Shown here piece after piece: positions 8,564 through 15,263 of a stretch of 57,392 nucleotides of DNA; the first letter of the stretch is position 1; each line of letters begins with the position of its first letter. Below the pieces are notes generated by a model. That model worked only from the letters and a program-made list of their open reading frames with translations, was not told the origin of the DNA and did not search any database. The translations under genes and the position numbers were made by a program. Source of the stretch: JBCFBK01 sp038562555 (GTDB taxonomy: Bacteria > Bacteroidota > Bacteroidia > Bacteroidales > Prolixibacteraceae); NCBI GenBank assembly GCA_038562555.1, contig JBCFBK010000038.1, forward strand, positions 1 to 57,392, written 5' to 3'.

Positions 8564-9684
8564 TTATTCCTTGGCATAAAAATAGCTATCGCCACCCGGT
8601 AATAACAACTTATCAGCGGCCTTACCAAAAGGTACACTAACGAAGGTATAAAGATTTTCCGTTCATTCAAACGATTCTGAAGACTTTTAACAATAAAAAC
8701 ATGGAGCGAAAACACCAAAACCAGCGGTATCAGGTAATAATACCAATAGTCCTTTTCGGTGATCAGCAGCCATACAAGACCTGTGGTCAGAAGGATTACT
8801 GAAAAATCTTCCAGGGTGAGGATAATCCTTTTTTTCCAACTTAGCTCTTTAATGATGCGGATTCTTTTTTTGATAAGTTCTCCGAAATCGTGCCCCGTCA
8901 CCACGGTATCTTCGCCAAGCATCGTATCAGTTTCATACGAAACTACAACCCGCGCCTGCTTCTCTTTGTTAAACAACAGTTCCATATTGGCAAAATCATC
9001 GTTCATCCTCCCTTTAAAACCATCCCATTTAAAATAGATTGTTCTGGGAAAAAAAACATTAGCCTGCTGAAAAAACAGCGTACTTCCCGATAAAGAATAA
9101 GCTGCCGAGGTCAGAAAATCATAAAACCGCTCAATCCGGCACCAGCAGTTATAGAAACCTTCCCGGGGTAAAAAATTGACATAATTCAGTCTCAGCGACT
9201 CGTTGTCGGTTAATCCTTCGTTTAATTTTGTTAGAAAATTCGGCGGGACGGATGCGATTTCGGGCGACAAAAAGATGACATGATCATAGCTGGCGGCCTT
9301 AAGCGCCAGGTTAACCGCCATTTTCTCCGAATTACGCATCTGTTGGGTTAATGCACTGAATTTAAGCCTTGAATGATTTTTTGCAAGAGCTCCAACGATC
9401 GTCAACGTGTTATCTTCCGAAAAAATATCGACAACAATAATTTCAAATTCCCGATATTGCTGTTCCAGCAGTTGCAACAGCAATCCCGCTATCCGCTGTT
9501 CTTCATTTCTGACAGTTAATAAGATACTCACCGGCCTCTCCGAAGAAATTCCTTTTCTTTCTTTGAGGAACGCCAGTTTGAGGTAAATACCGAGCTGAAT
9601 GCCTAGCGTAAGGACCGCGCCTGCGGCTAACATAAAATAACCCGTCCATCCGAATACAGTCAGGTCGAAAAAGTCTGGGCTCAT
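8554..9684 (-). CDS. membrane-anchored family 2 glycosyltransferase-like protein, catalytic residues altered
   Basis: The N-terminus carries one transmembrane helix (about residues 13-37). A GT-A domain follows, starting P-V-S-I-L-L-T-V-R-N-E-E near residue 50, which matches the GT2 opening. About two to three C-terminal helices lie at residues 290-365. The motifs that bind nucleotide-sugar and metal are changed: the usual V-D-D-x-S reads V-D-I-F-S, and the D-x-D position after the hydrophobic strand reads L-S-P-E-I. It may therefore be inactive or use another mechanism. It is the first gene of an overlapping operon with the sigma factor and rsmG, and it has a clear -7 box upstream. A GT2 fold is likely, but substrate and activity are unknown. 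Confidence 0.75.
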   Translation of the reverse strand: MSPDFFDLTVFGWTGYFMLAAGAVLTLGIQLGIYLKLAFLKERKGISSERPVSILLTVRNEEQRIAGLLLQLLEQQYREFEIIVVDIFSEDNTLTIVGALAKNHSRLKFSALTQQMRNSEKMAVNLALKAASYDHVIFLSPEIASVPPNFLTKLNEGLTDNESLRLNYVNFLPREGFYNCWCRIERFYDFLTSAAYSLSGSTLFFQQANVFFPRTIYFKWDGFKGRMNDDFANMELLFNKEKQARVVVSYETDTMLGEDTVVTGHDFGELIKKRIRIIKELSWKKRIILTLEDFSVILLTTGLVWLLITEKDYWYYYLIPLVLVFSLHVFIVKSLQNRLNERKIFIPSLVYLLVRPLISCYYRVAIAIFMPRNKWI

Positions 9685-9700
9685 GACATGATTTTAGCTA

Positions 9701-9708
9701 CAAAATTA
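9701..9708 (-). promoter_or_regulatory. -7 box for the glycosyltransferase-like/sigma/rsmG operon
   Basis: Minus-strand TAATTTTG matches TAnnTTTG exactly and lies 17 bp upstream of the ATG at 9684, so the leader would be about 10 nt. I found no clear -33 TTTG. Confidence 0.5.
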
Positions 9709-9742
9709 ACAATCACGGCGACTTTAGCACGATTTTTTTTTC

Positions 9743-9772
9743 ATTCCTGTAAAAGCCGGAATTTGTTTCCGG
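9743..9772. repeat. nested small palindromes in the divergent gap before tgt
   Basis: ATTCC (9743-9747) faces GGAAT (9758-9762). Overlapping this, CCGGAA (9756-9761) faces TTCCGG (9767-9772). The two hairpins are mutually exclusive. They have the same ATTCC character as the repeats near 1.96 and 7.30 kb. Confidence 0.35.
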
Positions 9773-9865
9773 TTCTTCTCCCGCTTCGTTCTCGCGGAAG
9801 GCCTTTCGTTTCGCCCGATGGCATAAATTAAGGGAGCTGATTCCTGATGGTTAAACATTTATGTC

Positions 9866-9873
9866 TATCTTTG
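9866..9873 (+). promoter_or_regulatory. -7 box of tgt
   Basis: TATCTTTG is an exact TAnnTTTG match. Transcription would start near 9880, 12 bases before the ATG at 9892. This excludes the in-frame upstream ATG at 9847 as the start. Confidence 0.6.
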
Positions 9874-9891
9874 GACTCTCAAAAAATAAGC

Positions 9892-11022
9892 ATGCGTTTT
9901 ACACTTAAACATCAGGCGGTTAACTCGGAAGCCCGGGCGGGAATGCTGGAAACAGATCACGGGGTAATTGAAACGCCCATATTTATGCCTGTAGGAACTG
10001 CCGGATCGGTAAAAGGCATTCATGTAAAGGAATTAAAAGAAGATATTGGCGCCCAGATCATCCTGGGCAATACCTACCATTTATATCTCCGCCCGGGAAC
10101 GGCGATCATCGAAGAAGCAGGGGGTTTGCACAAGTTCAACGGATGGGACGGACCCATTTTAACCGACAGCGGTGGCTATCAGGTCTTTTCGCTGGGTGAC
10201 ATCCGTAAGCTGACTGAAGAAGGAGCCCGTTTCCAGTCACATATCGACGGATCATACCACTTATTCACCCCTGAATCGGTTATCGGCATTCAGCGCAAAA
10301 TCGGCGCCGATATTATCATGGCTTTCGACGAATGCACCCCGGGCGATGCCGATTATGATTACGCAAAGAAATCACTTGCCCTGACTCAGCGCTGGCTGGA
10401 ACGCTGCTGCAACGAAATGGCGAAGACCTCGCCTTTGTATGGACACAGCCAGTCACTGTTCCCAATTGTCCAGGGCGGCGTTTACGCAGACTTGCGCGCG
10501 GCAGCAGCCAAACATGCGGTGGCTGTGAGCAGCGACGGTTATGCCATCGGAGGTTTATCGGTTGGCGAGCCGGAGGAGATGATGTATGCCATGATTGAAG
10601 TGGTCAATCCTATCCTGCCACCCGACAAACCCCGTTACCTGATGGGAGTCGGCACACCGGTCAATATACTGGAGGCAATAGACAGGGGAGTAGACATGTT
10701 CGATTGTGTTATGCCGACCCGGAACGGAAGAAATGGAATGCTTTTTACAAAAAAAGGAATAATCAATATCCGGAATAGAAAGTGGGCCGATGATTTCTCC
10801 CCGGTCGACCCGGATGGCACCTCTTTTGTAGACAAACAGTATTCACGGGCATTTTTGCGACACCTGGTCATCTCAAATGAGATGCTGGGCGCACAAATAG
10901 CCAGCCAGCACAACCTGGCCTTTTATCTCTGGCTTGTAAAGGAAGCCAGGCGTCAGATTCTGGCTGACAGCTTTAAAAACTGGAAGGAAGAAATGGTTAT
11001 CAGTCTCGCTGAGCGGTTGTAA
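9892..11022 (+). CDS. tgt: queuine tRNA-ribosyltransferase (tRNA-guanine transglycosylase)
   Basis: Exchanges guanine 34 for the queuosine precursor in tRNAs with GUN anticodons. The 376-residue TIM barrel has A-R-A-G near the start, I-F-M-P-V-G-T-A-G-S-V-K-G, D-S-G-G-Y-Q-V-F (general acid/base Asp near residue 95) and M-F-D-C-V-M-P-T-R-N-G, which contains the nucleophilic Asp near residue 270. Most bacterial Tgt have C-x-C-x-x-C plus His for zinc after D-F-S-P. Here that segment reads D-P-D-G-T-S-F-V-D and all three cysteines are absent. I recall the same in other Bacteroidota, so it is probably a lineage trait. The start at 9892 is supported by family alignment and by the -7 box. An LptF/G-type permease follows. 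Confidence 0.94.
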   Translation: MRFTLKHQAVNSEARAGMLETDHGVIETPIFMPVGTAGSVKGIHVKELKEDIGAQIILGNTYHLYLRPGTAIIEEAGGLHKFNGWDGPILTDSGGYQVFSLGDIRKLTEEGARFQSHIDGSYHLFTPESVIGIQRKIGADIIMAFDECTPGDADYDYAKKSLALTQRWLERCCNEMAKTSPLYGHSQSLFPIVQGGVYADLRAAAAKHAVAVSSDGYAIGGLSVGEPEEMMYAMIEVVNPILPPDKPRYLMGVGTPVNILEAIDRGVDMFDCVMPTRNGRNGMLFTKKGIINIRNRKWADDFSPVDPDGTSFVDKQYSRAFLRHLVISNEMLGAQIASQHNLAFYLWLVKEARRQILADSFKNWKEEMVISLAERL

Positions 11023-11037
11023 AATCAACCTCATTCC

Positions 11038-11110
11038 CGTGCAAGCGGCGATTAAGTGAGCGCAGAGAACAAACTTGTTTGAACTATGCCGAACCTAAGC
11101 CGCCTGCACG
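11038..11110. repeat. two-tier inverted repeat between tgt and the permease gene
   Basis: CGTGCAAGCGGC (11038-11049) pairs with GCCGCCTGCACG (11099-11110), 11 of 12 positions. The 49-base interior contains a second palindrome, CAAAC-TT-GTTTG (11070-11081). The outer flanks CCTCATTCC and AGGTG add weak complementarity. No T run follows, so it is not a standard terminator. It could be a REP-type or miniature mobile repeat. Confidence 0.5.
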
Positions 11111-11180
11111 AGGTGAAGCCGGAATCTCAGAAGCATGAAAATAAAAATTCCTGTCAGGCAGGTATCAATAAATTGTACAT

Positions 11181-12275
11181 ATGAAGAAAGGTTTGAATTT
11201 ACAGATTATCGACATTTATATTGTAAAGAAATTCCTGGGGACATTTTTTTACTCCATCGCTTTGATCGTGAGTATCGCCATGGTTTTTGACCTTTCCGAA
11301 AATCTGGATGAATTCCTTTCAAAAGATGCAACCGCCAAAGAGATTGCATTTGACTATTATCTGAACTTCATTCCCTATTTCGCCAATCTGTTCAGCTCCC
11401 TGTTCACCTTTATTGCCGTCATCTATTTCACATCCAAACTCGCCTATAATACCGAAATCATTGCAATTCTGAGCAGCGGAGTTTCTTTTCACCGTCTAAT
11501 GAGACCCTACCTGATCTCAGCTGCTGTAATCGCTGTCTTTTCTTTCCTGCTCGGAAATTTTGTCATCCCTCCCGCAAACAAAAGCCGGGTTGAATTCAGG
11601 AATAAATACATCAGTACAAAGAATACGGGCCCTGAGCAAAATATTCACAGGCAACTCACTCCCGGCATATTTATCTATATGAGCCGTTATAATTCTTCGG
11701 TCGACGTGGGTTACGACTTCACGATCGAAAAGTTTGAGGAAGGAAAACTAAGGTCAAAGCTTTCGGCCGACTGGATAAAATGGGACAGGGAAAACAAAAA
11801 GTGGCAGATTAATAATTATTATATCCGCGATATCAAAGATTATAAGGAAACTATAACAACCGGAACAACCCTCGATACGGTACTGAACATGAAACCCGAA
11901 GACTATCAGGTCGTGAAAAATATTGTTGAAACGATGACGTTGCCCAAGCTAAACCGGGAAATCAAGGATCTGAAACTGCGGGGGGTCAATGCCATTGAAT
12001 ACGAGATTGAGAAACATAAACGCCGGTCGGCGCCGTTTTCTTCCTTTATCCTGACGTTTATCGGGGCATCGCTTGCTTCACGAAAAGTTAAAGGAGGGAT
12101 CGGACTGCATCTCGGCCTGGGAATCCTGATCAGTTTCTCCTACATCATGTTCATGCAAATCACCACTGTTTTTGCTACTTCCGGTTCTGTACCGCCTTCC
12201 CTGGCCGTCTGGATTCCCAACATCGCTTTCGGTATACTCGCGGCATGGCTCTATCGCAAAGCAAGCATGCAGTAA
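11181..12275 (+). CDS. LptF/LptG-family permease (YjgP/YjgQ)
   Basis: Inner-membrane subunit of the LPS transporter LptB2FG, which extracts lipopolysaccharide from the inner membrane and passes it to the periplasmic bridge. The 364-residue protein has three predicted helices at the N-terminus (about residues 14-36, 55-80, 100-122), a periplasmic jellyroll domain (about 130-270), and three helices at the C-terminus. D-I-Y-I-V-K-K-F-L-G-T-F-F-Y at the start is typical of the family. It lies downstream of tgt in the same direction, but 158 bp with a large inverted repeat separate them. F and G cannot be told apart from sequence. The second subunit is not in this window. Confidence 0.88.
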   Translation: MKKGLNLQIIDIYIVKKFLGTFFYSIALIVSIAMVFDLSENLDEFLSKDATAKEIAFDYYLNFIPYFANLFSSLFTFIAVIYFTSKLAYNTEIIAILSSGVSFHRLMRPYLISAAVIAVFSFLLGNFVIPPANKSRVEFRNKYISTKNTGPEQNIHRQLTPGIFIYMSRYNSSVDVGYDFTIEKFEEGKLRSKLSADWIKWDRENKKWQINNYYIRDIKDYKETITTGTTLDTVLNMKPEDYQVVKNIVETMTLPKLNREIKDLKLRGVNAIEYEIEKHKRRSAPFSSFILTFIGASLASRKVKGGIGLHLGLGILISFSYIMFMQITTVFATSGSVPPSLAVWIPNIAFGILAAWLYRKASMQ

Positions 12276-12378
12276 AAAATTCAAACCCGAAGAAAAATTG
12301 TTCAAAATCAAGCCGTCGCGAAGATTTAATGGAAATGTCAAAATGTTTTACAAAATCGTCACGTGATTAAAAAATTAA

Positions 12379-12386
12379 TACTTTTG
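12379..12386 (+). promoter_or_regulatory. -7 box before the acyl-CoA carboxylase genes
   Basis: TACTTTTG matches TAnnTTTG and lies 74 bp upstream of the ATG. I found no convincing -33 element. The 184-bp gap has no other feature I can support. Confidence 0.45.
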
Positions 12387-12459
12387 TCCGGATTAAACAC
12401 TGAAAAAGCAATCCTTTAACAGTCCTGTTCGAATCATTTTTTAAATTAAAAATTAAACT

Positions 12460-14004
12460 ATGTCACTGAAACGGAATATTCTGGATCTTCGGAAACGGAA
12501 AGATGAAGTTCTCAAAGGCGGCGGCGAAAGAGCCATTGAAAAGCAAGTTGCAATGGGAAAGCTCACCGCCCGTGAAAGAATTTTATACATCTTGGACAAA
12601 GGCTCTTTTCACGAGTACGACATGTTTGTAGAGCATGCCGCCCGTGATTTTGATATGGACAAAATGACGCTGCACGGCGATGGTGTCATCATTGGTACCG
12701 GCACTATCGATGGTTCACCGGTATGCATCTTTGCACAGGATTTTACAGTTGCAGGCGGATCACTTGGTCTGATGCATGCCCGTAAGATCACCAAGATCAT
12801 GGACCACTCATTAAAAATGCGTGTTCCTTTAATCGGGATCAATGACTCGGGTGGCGCACGTATCCAGGAGGGAGTGAATTCACTTGCCGGATACGGAGAA
12901 ATCTTTTTCCGCAATACCCTTGCATCGGGTGTTATTCCTCAGATATCGGTCATTCTCGGTCCTTGCGCCGGAGGTGCAGTTTATTCTCCGGCATTGACCG
13001 ACTTTGTTTTCGTGGTTAATCAGATCTCGAAGATGTTCATTACCGGGCCCGGCGTCATTAAAACCGTTCTTGGTGAAGAAATTTCCATGGAAGAACTTGG
13101 CGGAGCCAGAGTACACGCCGAGATAACCGGAAATGCCCATTTTTATGCCGAAAGCGAGCTCGAGTGTTTTGAGCAGATCAAGCAACTGATCTCTTACATC
13201 CCCTGGAACAACACACAAAAGGCAAAAAGCCATGAACCGGCCAAGCCCACATTCAAGAAAAAAATCGAGAATATTGTCCCTGCCGATCCTAAAATGCCCT
13301 ATGATATCCGCGACATTATCAAGGCGATTACCGATAAGTCTGCGTTTTTTGAGATCATGGAACTCTTTGCGCCCAACATTGTCATTGGTTTCGGACGCAT
13401 GGAAGGTGAAACGGTCGGATTCGTTGCCAACCAGCCCAAGTATTTGGCCGGCGTGCTCGATTGCGACAGTTCCGACAAGGCGGCCCGTTTTATCCGTTAT
13501 TGCGATTCATTTAATATTCCGATCATAACGCTCGAAGACCTGCCCGGATATCTTCCAGGGGTTGATCAGGAACATGCCGGGGTGATCAGGCACGGTGCCA
13601 AGATCCTGTATGCATACAGCGAGGCAACAGTTGCCAAAATCACCGTTATTATCCGTAAGGCCTATGGCGGCGGTTATATTGCCATGAATTCACGCCACCT
13701 GCGCGCCGACTTTGTCTTTGCCTGGCCAACAGCCGAAATTGCTGTCATGGGGCCGGAAGGAGCCGCTAACATCGTGTTCCGCAAGGAAATTGCAGAAGCA
13801 GAAGATCCGGAGAGCATGCGCCAGCAAAAAATCCAGGAATACAAGGATAAATTTGCCAATCCCTATGTTGCCGCGGCAAAAGGATATATCGATGAAGTTA
13901 TTGAACCGGAAGAAACGCGCAAAATGTTGCTTCACGCGCTGAAGGTTTCTGCAAACAAATCGATTTCCGGCCCGGCAAAAAAACATGGAATCCCGCCATT
14001 TTAG
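12460..14004 (+). CDS. acyl-CoA carboxylase / methylmalonyl-CoA decarboxylase carboxyltransferase subunit
   Basis: Moves the carboxyl group between biotin and an acyl-CoA, most often propionyl-CoA/methylmalonyl-CoA in this group. The 514-residue protein has both crotonase-like halves. The N-terminal half includes I-N-D-S-G-G-A-R-I-Q-E-G-V-N-S-L-A-G-Y-G and G-P-C-A-G-G-A-V-Y-S-P-A-L-T-D; the C-terminal half has L-P-G-Y-L-P-G and A-Y-G-G-G-Y-I-A-M. It is followed after 41 bp by the biotin-carrier gene, and a strong terminator ends the pair. Neither a biotin carboxylase nor a sodium-pump decarboxylase beta subunit is present. It could therefore serve propionyl-CoA carboxylase or methylmalonyl-CoA decarboxylase, with partners encoded elsewhere. 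Confidence 0.9.
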   Translation: MSLKRNILDLRKRKDEVLKGGGERAIEKQVAMGKLTARERILYILDKGSFHEYDMFVEHAARDFDMDKMTLHGDGVIIGTGTIDGSPVCIFAQDFTVAGGSLGLMHARKITKIMDHSLKMRVPLIGINDSGGARIQEGVNSLAGYGEIFFRNTLASGVIPQISVILGPCAGGAVYSPALTDFVFVVNQISKMFITGPGVIKTVLGEEISMEELGGARVHAEITGNAHFYAESELECFEQIKQLISYIPWNNTQKAKSHEPAKPTFKKKIENIVPADPKMPYDIRDIIKAITDKSAFFEIMELFAPNIVIGFGRMEGETVGFVANQPKYLAGVLDCDSSDKAARFIRYCDSFNIPIITLEDLPGYLPGVDQEHAGVIRHGAKILYAYSEATVAKITVIIRKAYGGGYIAMNSRHLRADFVFAWPTAEIAVMGPEGAANIVFRKEIAEAEDPESMRQQKIQEYKDKFANPYVAAAKGYIDEVIEPEETRKMLLHALKVSANKSISGPAKKHGIPPF

Positions 14005-14045
14005 ACGAGAAGCTGTTAGCCTGTATTCTGAAATTTTAATTTTAT

Positions 14046-14375
14046 ATGATTCCGATGACTGAAGAAAAAGTTGAAACTATTATTGTACACAGTGCTGTAT
14101 ACAGGACTGAATATACCACTAAATACAGGAACCGTGTCAAATGGGAAAAACCCGACAGTAATCAGATCCTGGCGTTCATGCCCGGAACAATTATCGACGT
14201 CTTTGTTAAACCAGGCGATCACGCAAAAAAGGGAGATGTCCTGCTTGTTCTTGAAGCAATGAAAATGCACAACAACCTCCTGATGCCGTTTAACGGCAAG
14301 ATTGTGTCGATTAACGCCAAACCAGGAGAGAAAGTCCCGAAGAAATTCGTGATGATTGAAATCAAACCCATATAA
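14046..14375 (+). CDS. biotin/lipoyl attachment (biotin carboxyl carrier) protein
   Basis: A 109-residue carrier whose C-terminal half is a biotinyl domain. The biotin site E-A-M-K-M-H is at residues 70-75, with Lys73 as the biotinylated residue. P-G-T-I-I-D-V-F-V-K-P-G-D lies before it and G-K-I-V-S-I after it, as usual. The N-terminal 35 residues are short and charged, without the Pro/Ala-rich linker common in decarboxylase carriers. A second in-frame ATG at 14055 is an equally plausible start. It is co-directional with the carboxyltransferase gene and surely partners it. Confidence 0.9.
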   Translation: MIPMTEEKVETIIVHSAVYRTEYTTKYRNRVKWEKPDSNQILAFMPGTIIDVFVKPGDHAKKGDVLLVLEAMKMHNNLLMPFNGKIVSINAKPGEKVPKKFVMIEIKPI

Positions 14376-14410
14376 TAAAAAAAGGCCGGCAAACGGCCTT
14401 TTTTTATTAT
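14372..14410. terminator. bidirectional terminator between the biotin carrier gene and ispE
   Basis: ATAATAAAAAAAGGCCG (14372-14388) and CGGCCTTTTTTTATTAT (14394-14410) form a perfect 17-bp stem with a five-base loop GCAAA. The A and T runs give a U tract in both directions. The ispE stop codon (14407-14409) lies inside the right arm, so one element ends both convergent genes. Confidence 0.9.
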
Positions 14411-15219
14411 AACCGCTGTCTGAAAATCTGATAATCGTGCGGGAATAAGTTTTCAAGCATTCTTTTTTCAGAGCGAAAAAGCCCGTAAACGCATGACCCA
14501 CTGCCCGACATCAGCGCAAAAGAAGCTCCCTGTTCGTACAAGGTCTGTTTGATCTGCCCCACCTCCGGATACAGTTTGAACACATATCGTTCAAACTGGT
14601 TCAGAACATTTCCTTTCCATTTGCCAACAGGAAAACCGACCAATGCCTTTAACGATAACCGGCTTCCTCCGGGAAGAATATTCCGGTAAGCATCGGCGGT
14701 GGATACATGTACCGGCGGTTTTACCAGGATCAAAAAATAATCCTTAAGCTGAACCTGAACGTCTTCCATGATTTCTCCTCTTCCTGTGGCAAAAACCGGT
14801 TTGCCATGAATGAAGAAGGGACAATCACTCCCCAGTATAAGTGCATACTGCATGAGTTTTTCCCGGCTGATCCCGAGCTGAAAAAGATCATTTAACAGCA
14901 TCAGCATATATGCGCCGTCCGAGGATCCGCCCCCTAATCCCGCTCCGGTGGGGATATTCTTATGCAGATAAATCTGTACAGGAGGAATTGTATAATTTGC
15001 CCGCAACAGATCATAGGCCTGAATAACCAGATTTTTTTGCGGGTCGCCTTCAATGTGCAGCCCGGTTTGCCGGAAACCCATATCCCGGGACTCGATAACT
15101 TCAAGGGCGTCGTGAAATTCAACGGGGTAGAAGATGGTTTCAATATTGTGATAACCATCAGGTCTCTTCCCGGTGACCTGCAAGCCGATGTTGATCTTGG
15201 CAATGGGGTACGTAATCAT
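14407..15219 (-). CDS. ispE: 4-diphosphocytidyl-2-C-methyl-D-erythritol kinase
   Basis: GHMP-superfamily kinase of the non-mevalonate isoprenoid pathway. It phosphorylates the 2-hydroxyl of CDP-methylerythritol using ATP. At 270 residues it is slightly shorter than the E. coli protein (about 283). A-K-I-N-I-G-L-Q at the N-terminus and the ATP-binding P-T-G-A-G-L-G-G-G-S-S-D-G near residue 92 define it. M-S-G-S-G-S-C-V-Y-G near residue 245 is the third GHMP motif. It lies downstream of gcvP with a 44-bp gap and ends in the shared terminator. Confidence 0.95.
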   Translation of the reverse strand: MITYPIAKINIGLQVTGKRPDGYHNIETIFYPVEFHDALEVIESRDMGFRQTGLHIEGDPQKNLVIQAYDLLRANYTIPPVQIYLHKNIPTGAGLGGGSSDGAYMLMLLNDLFQLGISREKLMQYALILGSDCPFFIHGKPVFATGRGEIMEDVQVQLKDYFLILVKPPVHVSTADAYRNILPGGSRLSLKALVGFPVGKWKGNVLNQFERYVFKLYPEVGQIKQTLYEQGASFALMSGSGSCVYGLFRSEKRMLENLFPHDYQIFRQRL

Positions 15220-15263
15220 GATAATCTGATAATTGTTGAGCGAACGGAATAATCATCCCTGTT

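Noticed and set aside
9847..9891. Upstream in-frame ATG for tgt
   Set aside because: The -7 box at 9866-9873 lies inside this stretch, so the mRNA would begin after that ATG, and family proteins begin at the ATG at 9892.
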